A program made the translations under genes and the position numbers. This document shows positions 27,604-37,129 of a DNA stretch of 64,000 nucleotides, in pieces. Within the stretch, counting starts at the first letter, position 1, and the number at the start of each line of letters is the position of its first letter. The notes under the pieces were generated by a model. It saw only the letters and a program-made list of their open reading frames with translations. It did not search any database and was not told the DNA's origin. Origin of the DNA: Loktanella sp. DSM 29012 (lineage in GTDB: Bacteria; Pseudomonadota; Alphaproteobacteria; Rhodobacterales; Rhodobacteraceae); contig NZ_FOEJ01000001.1 in the NCBI RefSeq assembly GCF_900110705.1, positions 379,501-443,500 on the forward strand, given 5' to 3'.

Positions 27604-28891
27604 TCCACTTACCCTTGCGATCGTGTTGATCGTCGTCCTCGTGATTGCGGGACAGTCGGTGGGCATCACCATGATCGCCGGATCGCTGACCTATCTTGTG
27701 CTTGCTGGCCGTGATCCGGGACTGGCACCTGAAACCATGTTGCAGGGCTTGTTCAACGGCTACACCTTGCTTGCCATCCCGCTGTTTATCCTCGCGGCCG
27801 ACATCATGAACGTAGGATCTCTTGCCGACAGGCTGCTCAGGTTCTGTCAGGCGCTCGTGGGTCGATTCCGTGGTGGGCTGGGGCACGTCAACGTCGTCTC
27901 GTCGGTAATCTTTTCAGGCATGTCCGGCTCTGCCGTGGCGGATGCAGTGGGCATGGGCAAGATTATCATCGGAATGATGACGAAAGATGGGCGCTACTCC
28001 CCCCAATACGCCGCCGCGATCACCGCTGCCACGGCGACCATCGGGCCGATCATCCCTCCGTCAATCCCCATGGTCCTTTATGCATTGGTCGCGGACCAAT
28101 CCATCGGCTTCCTGTTCGCCGCCGGCATACTGCCCGGCCTGATGATGGCCTTCATGATGGCCGGAATGAACTACGTCATCGCTCGCCGCCGAAATTTCCC
28201 CGTGGACGATGTCGTTCCCGCGCGTGAACTACCGGCCTTGACGTTCAAGGCGCTGCCAGCCCTTCTCCTTCCAGTCATCTTGTTAGGCGGCATTTATGGC
28301 GGCGTCGTCACTCCAACGGAAGCCGCTGCCGTTGCGGCCTTCTACGCGCTCGTCATTTCCATTGTTCTTTACCGGTCGGTGAGCATCAGGCAGTTTTACG
28401 GGGCGCTTTTGTCATCCGCGCGGTCTACCGCCGCAGTTGGCATTCTTGTCGCGGGTGCGCTGGCGTTCGAATACGTGATTGTGCGCGAACAGGTGCCCAA
28501 CCAGATCGCATCGGTGATGCTCGACTGGGAAATGAACGCCATCACGTTCCTGATCGCCGTCAACGTTCTCATTCTGGTTCTGGGATGTGTCCTTGAGGGT
28601 GGTGCGATCCTGCTGATCATTGTCCCGATCCTGATCCCGACAGCAGAGGCACTGGGCATCGACATGGTCCATTTCGGTGTCGTCGTCGTCGTCAACGCAA
28701 TGATCGGGCTGATTACGCCGCCCTACGGGTTGCTGTTGTTCATTGTGTCGAATGTCTCTGGCGCACCAATCGGCAAGGTCATTCAGGAAATCTGGCCGTT
28801 CCTGCTGGCGCTGATCGCCGCCCTGATAGTGATCACTTTTGTGCCGGACATCGTTCTGTTCCTGCCGCGACTGCTTGGCTATAACGGATAA
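27596..28891 (+). CDS. TRAP transporter large permease, DctM family
   Basis: 431 residues from ATG 27596, which overlaps the dctQ stop by 8 bases. A dozen or so hydrophobic segments. Conserved blocks: LFNGYTLLAIPLFILAADIMN, VNVVSSVIFSGMSGSAVADA, AAITAATATIGPIIPPSIPMVLYA, GGVVTPTEAAAVAAFYAL and MIGLITPPYGLLLF. The DctM subunit forms the Na+-coupled elevator for the substrate. With DctP and DctQ it completes one TRAP system embedded in the shikimate catabolic operon. Confidence 0.92.
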   Translation: MTDPLTLAIVLIVVLVIAGQSVGITMIAGSLTYLVLAGRDPGLAPETMLQGLFNGYTLLAIPLFILAADIMNVGSLADRLLRFCQALVGRFRGGLGHVNVVSSVIFSGMSGSAVADAVGMGKIIIGMMTKDGRYSPQYAAAITAATATIGPIIPPSIPMVLYALVADQSIGFLFAAGILPGLMMAFMMAGMNYVIARRRNFPVDDVVPARELPALTFKALPALLLPVILLGGIYGGVVTPTEAAAVAAFYALVISIVLYRSVSIRQFYGALLSSARSTAAVGILVAGALAFEYVIVREQVPNQIASVMLDWEMNAITFLIAVNVLILVLGCVLEGGAILLIIVPILIPTAEALGIDMVHFGVVVVVNAMIGLITPPYGLLLFIVSNVSGAPIGKVIQEIWPFLLALIAALIVITFVPDIVLFLPRLLGYNG

Positions 28892-28897
28892 CTTTTC

Positions 28898-30784
28898 ATG
28901 AAAACATCAATCGCGACTGTGTCCATTTCCGGCAATTTGCTCGAAAAGCTTGAAGCCATTGCCGCCGCCGGTTTTGACGGGATCGAAATTTTTGAGCAGG
29001 ATTTCATCGCCCATGACGGCAACCCCCGCGAGGTCGGTGATCTGATCCGCTCCATGGGGCTGGAGATCACGTTGTTCCAACCGTTTCGAGATTTCGAAGG
29101 CCTGCCAGATCCCTTGCGCGCCAAGGCGTTCGACCGCGCGGAACGCAAATTCGATCTGATGGAAGAGTTGGGCACCGACCTGGTTCTGATCTGTTCGAGC
29201 TGCCATCCAGCAGCCCTGGGTGGGATCGACCGTGCTGCCGCCGATTTCGCGGAACTGGGCGATCGGGCCGCCAAACGTGGCCTGCGCGTCGGATACGAGG
29301 CTTTGGCATGGGGCACGCACGTCAACGACCATCGCGACGCGTGGGAGATTGTCAGGCGTGCAGACCATGAAAACGTAGGCCTTGTCTTGGACAGTTTCCA
29401 CACGTTGGCCCGCAAAATCGATCCTGAAACGATCCGGCGGATTCCCGGTGACAAGATCTTCTTTGTCCAGCTTGCCGATGCGCCCCTGATCGAGATGGAC
29501 TTGCTGTATTGGTCGCGCCACTTCCGTAATATGCCGGGCGAAGGTGAACTTGCAGTGGCCGATTTCATGACAGCCGTCATGGCGACGGGATACGCAGGGC
29601 CGATCTCGCTCGAAATCTTCAACGATCAGTTCCGTGGCGGGCAGCCCAAGACGATTGCAAAGGATGGTCACCGGTCGCTGGTGGCGCTTATGGATGATGT
29701 GCGCCGAGCAGTGCCCGCAACGGCAACGACTGCGCCTGAAATGCCCGCGCGCGCCAATGTCGACGGGGTATCCTTTGTCGAGTTCGCGACCCGAGGCCAT
29801 GAGGCCGATGCATTCGAGGCCATGCTGCAGACGCTTGGCTTTCGCCACGCCGGCACCCACATCGCAAAGCAACTCGCCCTCTGGATCCAGGGCGACATTC
29901 GGATTGTCGTGAACCGTGAAACCACAGGCTATGCCAGCAGCGCCTATGCCATGCACGGTACGACCGTGTGCGATATCGGCCTGTCGGTCTGTGATGCCAA
30001 ACAGGCCGTCAGCCGCGCTCAGCATCTTGGCGCTGATCTGTTCAAGCAACCGATCGGCCCGGGCGAAATTGATATTCCCGCTATCCGGGGTCTAAGCGGC
30101 AGCGTTCTGCATTTCGTCGACGCGTCGTCGGCGCTCAAGAGCATCTGGGACGTGGAATTCAACCAGATGTCCAATGAGGCCGCAGATGCGGGCCTGATGC
30201 GGATCGACCATTTGGCCCAGACGATGAGCTATGACGAAATGCTCAGTTGGTCGCTGTTCTACACCACCATGTTCGATATGCGGAAATCACCGATGGTTGA
30301 TGTGGTCGATCCCGACGGCCTTGTGCGCAGTCAGTCGATCGAAACGCCGGACGGTGCGTTCCGGATCACCCTGAACGGCGCTGACACGCACCGCACGATG
30401 GCGGGCGGTTTTCTGGCTGACAGTTTTGGCGCATCGGTCCAGCACATCGCACTGACCAGCGACGATATCTTCGCGACCAGCGCCGCCATGACCGAAATGG
30501 GTTTCAAGCCCCTGCCGATGGCCGACAACTACTACGCCGATCTTGCAGCCCGTTTTGACCTCGACCCAGATCAATTGGAACGACTGAAGGCTGGCAATAT
30601 CCTCTATGACGAAGATGCGAAGGGATCGCTCTACCATTTCTATTCACGCCCCTACGCGGGCGGTATGTTCTTTGAGATCGTGCAGCGACAGAATGGCTAC
30701 TCCGGTTACGGCGCACCGAACGCCCCATTCCGTATCGCCGCGCAAAAACGGCTGATGCGACAAAAGGGAATGCCGCGGATGTAA
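28898..30784 (+). CDS. quiC: 3-dehydroshikimate dehydratase, QuiC type (isomerase-like barrel + HPPD-like domain)
   Basis: 628 residues from ATG 28898, 6 bases after the dctM stop. Residues 1-270 are a sugar-phosphate isomerase-type TIM barrel; E134 (GYEALAW), D165 (LDSFH), Q191 (QLADAP) and E239 (SLEIFND) lie where a divalent metal is held. Residues 290-628 are a vicinal-oxygen-chelate module resembling 4-hydroxyphenylpyruvate dioxygenase (RIDHLAQTMSYDEMLSW, VQHIALTSDDIFATSAAM, GGMFFEIVQRQNGYSGYG). This two-part build at about 630 residues is that of Pseudomonas QuiC-type enzymes, which turn 3-dehydroshikimate into protocatechuate. The neighbouring dehydrogenase makes its substrate. The ring-cleavage genes for protocatechuate are not in the window. 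Confidence 0.85.
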   Translation: MKTSIATVSISGNLLEKLEAIAAAGFDGIEIFEQDFIAHDGNPREVGDLIRSMGLEITLFQPFRDFEGLPDPLRAKAFDRAERKFDLMEELGTDLVLICSSCHPAALGGIDRAAADFAELGDRAAKRGLRVGYEALAWGTHVNDHRDAWEIVRRADHENVGLVLDSFHTLARKIDPETIRRIPGDKIFFVQLADAPLIEMDLLYWSRHFRNMPGEGELAVADFMTAVMATGYAGPISLEIFNDQFRGGQPKTIAKDGHRSLVALMDDVRRAVPATATTAPEMPARANVDGVSFVEFATRGHEADAFEAMLQTLGFRHAGTHIAKQLALWIQGDIRIVVNRETTGYASSAYAMHGTTVCDIGLSVCDAKQAVSRAQHLGADLFKQPIGPGEIDIPAIRGLSGSVLHFVDASSALKSIWDVEFNQMSNEAADAGLMRIDHLAQTMSYDEMLSWSLFYTTMFDMRKSPMVDVVDPDGLVRSQSIETPDGAFRITLNGADTHRTMAGGFLADSFGASVQHIALTSDDIFATSAAMTEMGFKPLPMADNYYADLAARFDLDPDQLERLKAGNILYDEDAKGSLYHFYSRPYAGGMFFEIVQRQNGYSGYGAPNAPFRIAAQKRLMRQKGMPRM

Positions 30785-31070
30785 GCAATACTTCATTTCG
30801 TTAGCGCGAGCATTTGAACTTGTGTCACAACAAAATATTTCAACATCCAGCGTCGATGAGCGCATATAATACACCGGACCTATACCCCTTAGGTAATTTT
30901 TTGCACCACAGCGTTCAGCAGCCTTCATTTTGATGTATGTCCGCTATTGCTGTTGTTCGAAGTAATTTAGGCAGAGCAACGAATGCCCGCTTTCCGCCCG
31001 ACGTGTCGCCTTTCCATCGTGAACAGCAAGAGTGAGCGACTCCTATAATCTTGTCTTGTAGCTGTCCGCT
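30785..31070 (+). repeat. Junction region with degenerate TGYCCGCTTT-type repeats
   Basis: No gene. Four same-orientation copies of a short motif: TGTCCGCTATTGC at 30938-30950, TGCCCGCTTTCCGC at 30984-30997, TGTCGCCTTTCC at 31004-31015 and TGTCCGCTTTGC at 31063-31074 (just into the next feature). A short palindrome TTGTGTCACAA is at 30820-30830. The core CTATTGCT also occurs in the right-end sites of the transposon, so these may be decayed ends of a related older element, but the match is weak. Confidence 0.35.
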
Positions 31071-31889
31071 TTGCAGTCGGCAGCGGAGGATGTCATCGAC
31101 TCAAGCGATGAACGACACGATTCAAAGCTCACGTTCCCCGCCAAGATGATCAATGGTTTGAACGAAAAACGCGATGGTTTGATCAATGTGGCGGTGCTGC
31201 GTGAAACTTTCGCCATTTCCGACATCCAACTGAATGCATTGAAAGCTGCCAAGCTTGTTGAACCGACAGTGCAAAGGGCGCGTGCCCGTTTAGCTTGGGA
31301 TCCGACAAAGATTGAAGCTTTCCTGAGCAAGCTGACCGAAAAATCTACTGACATCAGTCGCGACGATCAGAATTGGGAGCACATCCACGATGCAGCTGTC
31401 AGATGCCGATTGACGATTGGGATCGTCGTGGCCGCTGTGTTGAAGGATGACGTCGCCGTTGGCATTGATCACAAACTAAAAGGCTATGCAGCAGTCCATG
31501 TTGTGCCAGAGGAGATTGATGCGCTGGCGAGAAAGCATTTCCCGGAAGGTCAGTCCCCGTTCGTCTTCGGACAGGGCTTGGGTATCGTGACAATGGGAAC
31601 CATGCAGGCGCTGATCGATTCAGGCCTGATGGAGGCCAAAGTCATTTTGGATCCCAAGTCCGATGAATCACGCCATGGTGTCACTGCTGCAGATGCTGAC
31701 GCGTTCCACGCAAAGTTCCTGACGCTTCGGACCGCTGCTGCAGAGGTTGGTGAACCAAAGCGTGTAATTAAGGCTTTGATCGAGGCAAGTGAGGTCGAAG
31801 AGGTCTCAACTGCGCACCAAAGGTTCGACGGCATCTATCTGAGGCAGGATGTGGAACGCTCTGCATTGAAAAACCGCAATCGCAAATAA
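31071..31889 (+). pseudogene. 5'-truncated TniQ-like protein (C-terminal part only)
   Basis: Open for 272 codons, but it begins at TTG 31071 (first ATG 31146) and lacks the zinc-binding TniQ head. The content parallels the C-terminal half of the full TniQ gene at 58548-60489: GYAAVHVVPEEIDALARK matches GYGAVHVRQRDMDELRE, MGTMQALIDSGLM matches NMTALHAAGHV, and FHAKFLTLRTAAAEVG matches FHDRFTTVKLLAQQAG, all in the same order. These are repeated helix-turn-helix-type DNA-binding units. It lies just outside the left end of the transposon, so it belongs to another, mostly lost, related element. It may or may not be expressed. Confidence 0.6.
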
Positions 31890-31956
31890 TACCTGCAAAA
31901 ACCACTGCGCGGAAAAGAGATGGTGTGATTCTTGGAAAAGGGATGCTGTAATTCAC

Positions 31957-32099
31957 TGCCAACGAAAGGGAAAGTCCGCGCAACACGAAGTCCGACCGCG
32001 AATCGAATGATGGAAAGTCGTTCAAAATCAACATCTTGATCGGTAGCAAAACCGAATCGAAAGTGATAGTCCGCGCACGAAAGCAATAGCCTGCGCAAA
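31957..32099 (+). repeat. Left end: terminal repeat and three TnsB-type sites
   Basis: Terminal repeat 31957-31983 begins TGCCAACGAAAG and ends GCGCAA. Three copies of a motif of consensus CGAAAG-N3-WAGTCYGCGCA lie at 31962-31984, 32057-32079 and 32077-32099 (the last two end to end). A weaker copy may lie near 32004-32024. The spacing of one terminal site and a distant tandem pair resembles asymmetric Tn7-type ends. Assignment as transposase binding sites is inferred. Confidence 0.75.
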
Positions 32100-32144
32100 C
32101 TTTATTTCGTCTTTTCCCGACCGGACCTGCCGGGCTTCGGACAT

Positions 32145-32171
32145 GAAAAAACCCGCCTCAAGGAGGCGGGT
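32145..32171 (-). terminator. Terminator after tnsC
   Basis: Perfect 8-base arms ACCCGCCT (32151-32158) and AGGCGGGT (32164-32171) with a 5-base loop; the A-run 32146-32151 becomes a U-run after the hairpin on the minus strand. It lies 33 bases beyond the tnsC-like stop and separates the transposition operon from the left end sites. Confidence 0.8.
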
Positions 32172-32203
32172 CATGGTGTCGTGGTGGTTGGGTCGGTGGG
32201 GTA

Positions 32204-33169
32204 TTAGTCGTCGAGGGCTTTCACGAACGGATGATCTTTCCGATACAGCGTCTGGTAGCCACTGTGCATGAAGGGTGTGGCGACCCGCGCGCATTCGGTT
32301 TTGGAGGCCCACCAGTCCGTGAAGTGATCCCTGGTCAGGGTCTTGGCGCCGGCATGCTGTGAAACCGCGACCGCACCTTTGGTCACCTCCAGAAGCAGGC
32401 CCCACCGCGACGCGGAGGCGGCGATCAGCCGATCGAAGAAGTCCTGTGTCATCAGATCTGGGTCCACTTGGGCCCCGGCCCGGAGCGCATAGCTGCCGAC
32501 AATTTCATGGATGGTCTGATAGTCCTCCGGGACGCTGATGTCGCTGAAGCGCACGCGGTGCAGGAGACGGTAGAGCTGGGGCTCAGACTTCATGTAACCA
32601 TCGAGCTCCGGTACCCCCGAAAAGATCAGGATCAGCGGCCAGTCATGGGACTTCATCAGGGTCTTGAACGAGTCCAGAACCGCGAGCCTGTCAGCGTCGC
32701 TCTTCGCCCGAAAGATGTGCTGGGCTTCGTCGAAGTGGATACCGACGATGCCCGCCAGCTTGGCCTCGCGCACCACGATGTCCCAGATCTCGCTCTGCGT
32801 CAGCCTGGCCTTGGCGCTGATCGGGTAGCCGAGGGCGTTAGCCGTGGACGTGCCAAGATCCTTCCAGGTGCCGATACCCTTCAGCACGCACTCAGCAAAC
32901 CGCGCACGCGACCCATCCGGCAGGGCGATCCCGTCCGCATTGAAGCGGCGGATCAGGGCGCCGATCTCCGTTGTCTTGCCGCTCCCGGAGGGGCCTGTCA
33001 CGAGAAGCCCTTTGGTCTCGAAGCGGTCGCCGCTGATCAGGTGGCCCAAGTGCGCGCTGAACACGCGGGCAAAGTCCGACTTCAGCTTTCCGGCACGGAC
33101 CAGGGGATAGATCCGGCTACCCGTGTCTGCTGCTGCGTCCCTATAAGCCTCGATGATGAACTCGCTCAT
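32204..33169 (-). CDS. TnsC/TniB-like transposition AAA+ ATPase
   Basis: 321 residues. Walker A is [15 protein letters not shown] (residues 56-70) and Walker B is [14 protein letters not shown] (about 140-153), followed by the sensor-type [15 protein letters not shown]. This is the TniB/TnsC pattern, in which the ATPase links target choice (TniQ) to the transposase. The N-terminal 45 residues would contact the target-selection or transposase protein. ATGA overlap with the tnsB-like gene, then a terminator. A second ATPase gene of a different (Lon-like) type is at the far end of the element. Confidence 0.85.
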   Translation of the reverse strand: MSEFIIEAYRDAAADTGSRIYPLVRAGKLKSDFARVFSAHLGHLISGDRFETKGLLVTGPSGSGKTTEIGALIRRFNADGIALPDGSRARFAECVLKGIGTWKDLGTSTANALGYPISAKARLTQSEIWDIVVREAKLAGIVGIHFDEAQHIFRAKSDADRLAVLDSFKTLMKSHDWPLILIFSGVPELDGYMKSEPQLYRLLHRVRFSDISVPEDYQTIHEIVGSYALRAGAQVDPDLMTQDFFDRLIAASASRWGLLLEVTKGAVAVSQHAGAKTLTRDHFTDWWASKTECARVATPFMHSGYQTLYRKDHPFVKALDD

Positions 33170-35415
33170 ACCTTACTCTCCGTGATGGGACTGAACATGG
33201 GTTTCGTGATCGTGGTCTTTTCGTCGTTTGCCGCCTCCGGCGGCGTCGCACCGGGCGTCATCGCGTCGTGATCGACGTGGTGGGTCGATGGTTCCAAGGG
33301 CGGGGTGTCTGGTGCGGCGGGTGACGCCGGCTCATCCTGGGCTGGCAAGCCGGCATAAGGCGCGGGGGAACGCGTGCGGTCCATGATCGACCCCGGTGCC
33401 ACAGTTGTCACCGAACGGGACATCGACACGAGCTCCACGTTCGCCATGTCGGCCGCGAATTTCCACAGCTTGTCGATCCGCGCGTAGGACGAAGGCAGGT
33501 CGGAGTCGGGAAAAAAGCCTGACTCACGAACCCTACGCCTGCGTGCTTCAGCCAGATGCTCTTCGTGCAATGTCCGCAGTCCGGGGTTGGCCTCGATCGC
33601 CGCGCGCTTGACAGCCAAGATCTCTTCGAGTGTCAAATCTGCAAATATCGTCATTGTCAGGTCAGCAGTGATGAGGTCCTTCGTTTCAGCATTCAGGATC
33701 GTCACTTGTCGCGGGTCGTCAGGATTCAGCATGACGGTGCATTTCTTACGCGCGCCGCCCGCGAAGCGCTGCAGTGCCGACGAATTGTAAGGGATGCCCA
33801 TGAACTTGACCCCCTCCGACGATGTTGTTGCCTGCTCTTCCTCCCCCAGATGCAGACGCAGCATTTCGGCAGACGGTGCATCGATGCCGTCGCTCCGTTC
33901 ACGGACCTCTTCGAATTTCTGCCACGGCGTCGCACCGAACATGCCGGTGCCGTTGTGCTGGGTGTACGGGTACTCGTCGACGAAGTACCGGGTGATGACG
34001 CCCATCAGAGCGTCAGGGGTGATCTCAGCCTTCTTCTGACCATCGTATCTGTTCAACTCACCCGGGCGGCTGCCGGTATAACCAGGCAAGAAGTTCAGGA
34101 CCTTCCACTGCAGGGTCCCGAAGGGGCGTTCTGCATATGCGTTGTCAGTCGAGTTATACGCGCGGCCAGTCATGACAGCCGTGCCGAGCCCGAGCTGACT
34201 TGCATAAACCTCTCCGTTACGTGCCGCGGTGCCATTGTCCGACTTCACAAGAGCCAAGCTGACAGGCGGCGCAGGATCGTGCTTGCAACCGTAGCGGACC
34301 TTTTCACGGGTTTTGTCGCGCATGGCCATCCGGAGCAACTTCTTCTGATGATCACCGTCAGCCGTTTCAGCAAGAAGCCACGCCAATGGCAGCCGGGTTG
34401 CTACGTCGATCATGAAGAACAGCCACAGACGACGAATTTCCCTTTTTTCGAGGGGCTCATTTGCCTTCGCGCGGTCGATTTTCTTGATGCAGGTCTCGCC
34501 TTTTGCATTTGTGAAGATCGACATGAGATACTGATCGGTCGGGCAAGTTTCACCGTATTTCAGGGCACGAATATCCGTCGATCCGGCGCCGTATTTGTTC
34601 TGGGCATGGCGTTTGCCGTTACGTCCCGCCTCTACCATTGTCTGAGGCAACTGCCGGAAGCGCGTCCGGATCGTTGTCACAGAGGGAAGTTTCACCCCCT
34701 TGAGGATGTCCTGCTCCGAAAGCTTGAATGCAGCCTTTGAGTTCTCGTAAAGCGGCCCGATCTTCGGTTGCTGTGTGCTCAGGTACAGGTTGGCAACGTA
34801 GTCGATGAACCGCTCTTGAGTTGCACACATCCGCCGCCTTTGATCTTCCGGTGGCCCCTTCAGGTGATGACGGCGTGCCAGCACGATCGGCTCACGTCCA
34901 TAGCTGATGAAGGTACTCCTCATTTCCTGGAGCGTACGGCCAGACGGCAGCGAATGAGGTCGCTTGGCGCTACCGATGTGGGTGTCGTGAAAGAGGTGCG
35001 GATTGTCGGAGAGCGTCTTTGCTATGTCGCGCAGCCGGCGGTGGACATCAGCACGATCAAGATAGCGCTGAGTGAGCTTTCTGCCTTCCGCTTCGAGGAC
35101 ATCCATCGCAAGGATCAACCCCAGTCGTGCGCGCACATCGCGCTGCTCGGCCTCTGGCAGCTGAGCCAGTTTTTCGAGGCCGCCCGTGTAATCCAGAAGC
35201 TTCCGGCGAGTCTCGGCCATCACGGGCGTGATGACTTCGCCATCACCGACAGTCAGGGCCTCGGTGACGCGCCGGAACGGCAGCACGATGCACTCGCCAT
35301 CGTCGATCCCCTCGACGGCATACCCTTCGGGATCCTTGCCCACCACGCGCCAGCGGCGACGTTCAAGCACCAGCTCCGACCCTTGGGGGATCCTGTATGT
35401 CGCCTTCGCGGACAT
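33166..35415 (-). CDS. TnsB/TniA-like DDE transposase (Mu/rve type)
   Basis: 749 residues. Order: N-terminal DNA-binding helices (1-250), RNase H-like catalytic core, then a Mu-transposase C-terminal beta-barrel. Likely catalytic residues are D294 (CPTDQYL), D393 (VKSDNGTAA) and E429 (NAYAERPFG), giving the D-x35-E spacing of retroviral-type integrases. [16 protein letters not shown] also belongs to the core. It cuts the 3' ends and joins them to target DNA. The start and the tnsA-like stop share one base (TGATG); the stop overlaps tnsC (ATGA). The reading frame is intact, so the transposase could be active. Confidence 0.9.
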   Translation of the reverse strand: MSAKATYRIPQGSELVLERRRWRVVGKDPEGYAVEGIDDGECIVLPFRRVTEALTVGDGEVITPVMAETRRKLLDYTGGLEKLAQLPEAEQRDVRARLGLILAMDVLEAEGRKLTQRYLDRADVHRRLRDIAKTLSDNPHLFHDTHIGSAKRPHSLPSGRTLQEMRSTFISYGREPIVLARRHHLKGPPEDQRRRMCATQERFIDYVANLYLSTQQPKIGPLYENSKAAFKLSEQDILKGVKLPSVTTIRTRFRQLPQTMVEAGRNGKRHAQNKYGAGSTDIRALKYGETCPTDQYLMSIFTNAKGETCIKKIDRAKANEPLEKREIRRLWLFFMIDVATRLPLAWLLAETADGDHQKKLLRMAMRDKTREKVRYGCKHDPAPPVSLALVKSDNGTAARNGEVYASQLGLGTAVMTGRAYNSTDNAYAERPFGTLQWKVLNFLPGYTGSRPGELNRYDGQKKAEITPDALMGVITRYFVDEYPYTQHNGTGMFGATPWQKFEEVRERSDGIDAPSAEMLRLHLGEEEQATTSSEGVKFMGIPYNSSALQRFAGGARKKCTVMLNPDDPRQVTILNAETKDLITADLTMTIFADLTLEEILAVKRAAIEANPGLRTLHEEHLAEARRRRVRESGFFPDSDLPSSYARIDKLWKFAADMANVELVSMSRSVTTVAPGSIMDRTRSPAPYAGLPAQDEPASPAAPDTPPLEPSTHHVDHDAMTPGATPPEAANDEKTTITKPMFSPITESKV

Positions 35416-36146
35416 CAGGCCACCCAGATCCGGGAGTATTCACTGATGACGGTGTTCCAGTTCGCCTTGATCGCGCCCTGACCCACGAGGCGCAGAACGG
35501 CATCGGATGCCCGGCCCCAGCTGATATCGCATTGTGCCAGCAACTCGCGCATCAGCCAGTAATGGCAAGTGCGCGCCTGATCGAGAACGTGCCTGTCTGC
35601 ATCCTCGTCGGCTGCTAAAGTCGCCTTGTAAATGCGGAGAAGGTTGTCCCTGTAGGCGCGCACGTAGTCATCGCCATTCACGATGATCTTGTCATCCGCG
35701 AACGAGGCCGGGGTTGCGGCGAAGATCGCCGCGATTTCGTCTTGGGTCTTTCGCCGATCGAGGCTCGTGCCATTGCGCACGAAGATTGCACGCCTGAAGC
35801 CATCGCTGAAGGTGACGCGCAGATCGAAGCTGTGTTTGCGGGGCTTTTTTCCGCCATACGGATAGAAGATGGGCGGAAGCTGAACCTCGAGCCCGTAGAC
35901 ATCCGGCGAGAGCATCGCTTCGAGACCAACCGCCATTTCCCGCTGCCCGTCGAAATGATAGACCTTGGGCTGCCCCTTCGTCGCCGGTGTGGCCAATGTC
36001 ATCGAGACGCGTGACGCGGAGCCGCTGCGGGTGAGCGGGTTGTGATAGCCATCAAAGGGCAGGACACCGTAGATCGGGCCCACCTTGAGCGCCGGCATCT
36101 TCTTCTGCTTGCCAGTCGATGTATCCCATTCGAGCGGATAAGGCAT
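35415..36146 (-). CDS. TnsA-like endonuclease subunit of the heteromeric transposase
   Basis: 243 residues from ATG 36146, preceded by GGAG at 5 bases; an upstream in-frame ATG (36248) would add 34 residues. The restriction-fold core reads [15 protein letters not shown] (acidic residue E70 or E76), [21 protein letters not shown] (D108). The position where a PD-(D/E)xK enzyme has its lysine is occupied by Arg124 (FVRNG), which is notable. The C-terminal region ([20 protein letters not shown]) resembles the TnsA winged-helix half. TnsA cuts the 5' ends so that the element moves by cut-and-paste; loss of activity would give cointegrates. It is the first gene of tnsA-tnsB-tnsC. Confidence 0.72.
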   Translation of the reverse strand: MPYPLEWDTSTGKQKKMPALKVGPIYGVLPFDGYHNPLTRSGSASRVSMTLATPATKGQPKVYHFDGQREMAVGLEAMLSPDVYGLEVQLPPIFYPYGGKKPRKHSFDLRVTFSDGFRRAIFVRNGTSLDRRKTQDEIAAIFAATPASFADDKIIVNGDDYVRAYRDNLLRIYKATLAADEDADRHVLDQARTCHYWLMRELLAQCDISWGRASDAVLRLVGQGAIKANWNTVISEYSRIWVA

Positions 36147-36556
36147 GACGTCTCCGTTCTCATCCGCACATGCGTTTGAGGTCTTGGTTTCAGTTCTGAA
36201 GGGGTTGGTTCGCCGCACCGCTAAAAGCCGGTGCATTTTTGCGGACATCCCCCGTCCGGTTTTGTGGTATTCAGCGGGCGCGCGGGCCGTCTGCCCGCGT
36301 GGCGCTGATCTCGATAGCTGATGGTTTGGAACCGTTCAGCCACTTTTTATTCGAGTCAAACGCTAAGTTTTTCAGCAACTTAGCTTTTCTTTCCCCTCGT
36401 CGCATTCGCAGGGTCGAACGCCGTTTCCCGGCGTATCATCCCTGCTTCGTCATCCGTCGCACCAGCTGTCCCGGCGCGTTATGATCAGGATTTAGGTCAG
36501 GCATTTTTCAAATGAAAGATTCCGGGGAGTCGGTAGATGTGGATCGTCGATCTACT
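36147..36556 (-). promoter_or_regulatory. Leader region upstream of tnsA with two hairpins
   Basis: A 410-base AT-richer gap with no gene. A perfect hairpin GCTAAGTT/AACTTAGC (36362-36384) is followed on the plus strand by TTTTCTTT, so it could terminate plus-strand transcripts; a second hairpin CGCCG/CGGCG lies at 36419-36433. The minus-strand tnsA promoter should lie here, but no convincing -35/-10 pair was picked out. Confidence 0.4.
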
Positions 36557-37129
36557 TTACTCAATACCGAGCGCACGCCAGCGTCGGCGCTGAACTTCAG
36601 CTTCGAGATGCCGCAGGTGAGCCTCGCTCCCAGTTGCCACATCTGGTGGAATGTCCGGGAGGTCGACGCAGATGCAGTGTCCCAGGAGGCCGCCGTGAGG
36701 CTTCGTGAGATTTGTCATCAGCCTCGCACGCAGCTTGACGGCTGTCGCGTAGGCGACGCCATGCCGGCCTTGAAGCTGGCGCAGAGACGGCATTCGGCGC
36801 ATCTGCAGGTGCTGGATGAAGTCAGCCGCAACCTCGAAGTTGAACTTCAGTCCCTTGTGACTGCCATGGAGATCGGTCCCTGACGTGAGGCTGAAATGGG
36901 TCTTGCAATTTCGGCATACGAAGAGTTTTCGCACATCGAGAAAATGAACATCCGTCTGGCTGCAGGCCGGGCAGACGGCCCCTTCCGGCCAACGCACGTC
37001 ATAGAGGCGCGCCTCGCAGGCCTTCTCGGACGGAAAGGCGGCATCGATGCCACCGTGCGGCAGACCGAGAAACAGGGAGGTCCAGTGAATCAGTTCTGCG
37101 GTTCGGTCCGGAAACGGGTGCGCGGTCAT
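36557..37129 (-). CDS. Zinc-ribbon protein related to the N-terminus of IS1595-type transposases
   Basis: 190 residues. FPSEKACEARLYDVRWPEGAVCP-type start, zinc ribbon CPAC (53-56) and CRNC (72-75), then FSLTSGTDLHGSHKGLKFNFEVAADF and a helix-turn-helix-like LRQLQGRHGVAYATAVKLRARL. This matches the first 120 residues of IS1595-group transposases, but the DDE catalytic domain is missing; the protein ends in a short basic helix. It is therefore a DNA-binding derivative, not a working transposase. It sits upstream of tnsA on the same strand across the 410-base leader, so it may be an accessory or regulator of the Tn7-like element, or an old insertion remnant. Confidence 0.62.
   Translation of the reverse strand: MTAHPFPDRTAELIHWTSLFLGLPHGGIDAAFPSEKACEARLYDVRWPEGAVCPACSQTDVHFLDVRKLFVCRNCKTHFSLTSGTDLHGSHKGLKFNFEVAADFIQHLQMRRMPSLRQLQGRHGVAYATAVKLRARLMTNLTKPHGGLLGHCICVDLPDIPPDVATGSEAHLRHLEAEVQRRRWRALGIE

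Noticed and set aside
31057-32100. CRISPR array or guide-type repeats near the tns genes
   Set aside because: Repeats are few, degenerate and match transposon-end binding sites; no regular spacers and no cas genes in the window.
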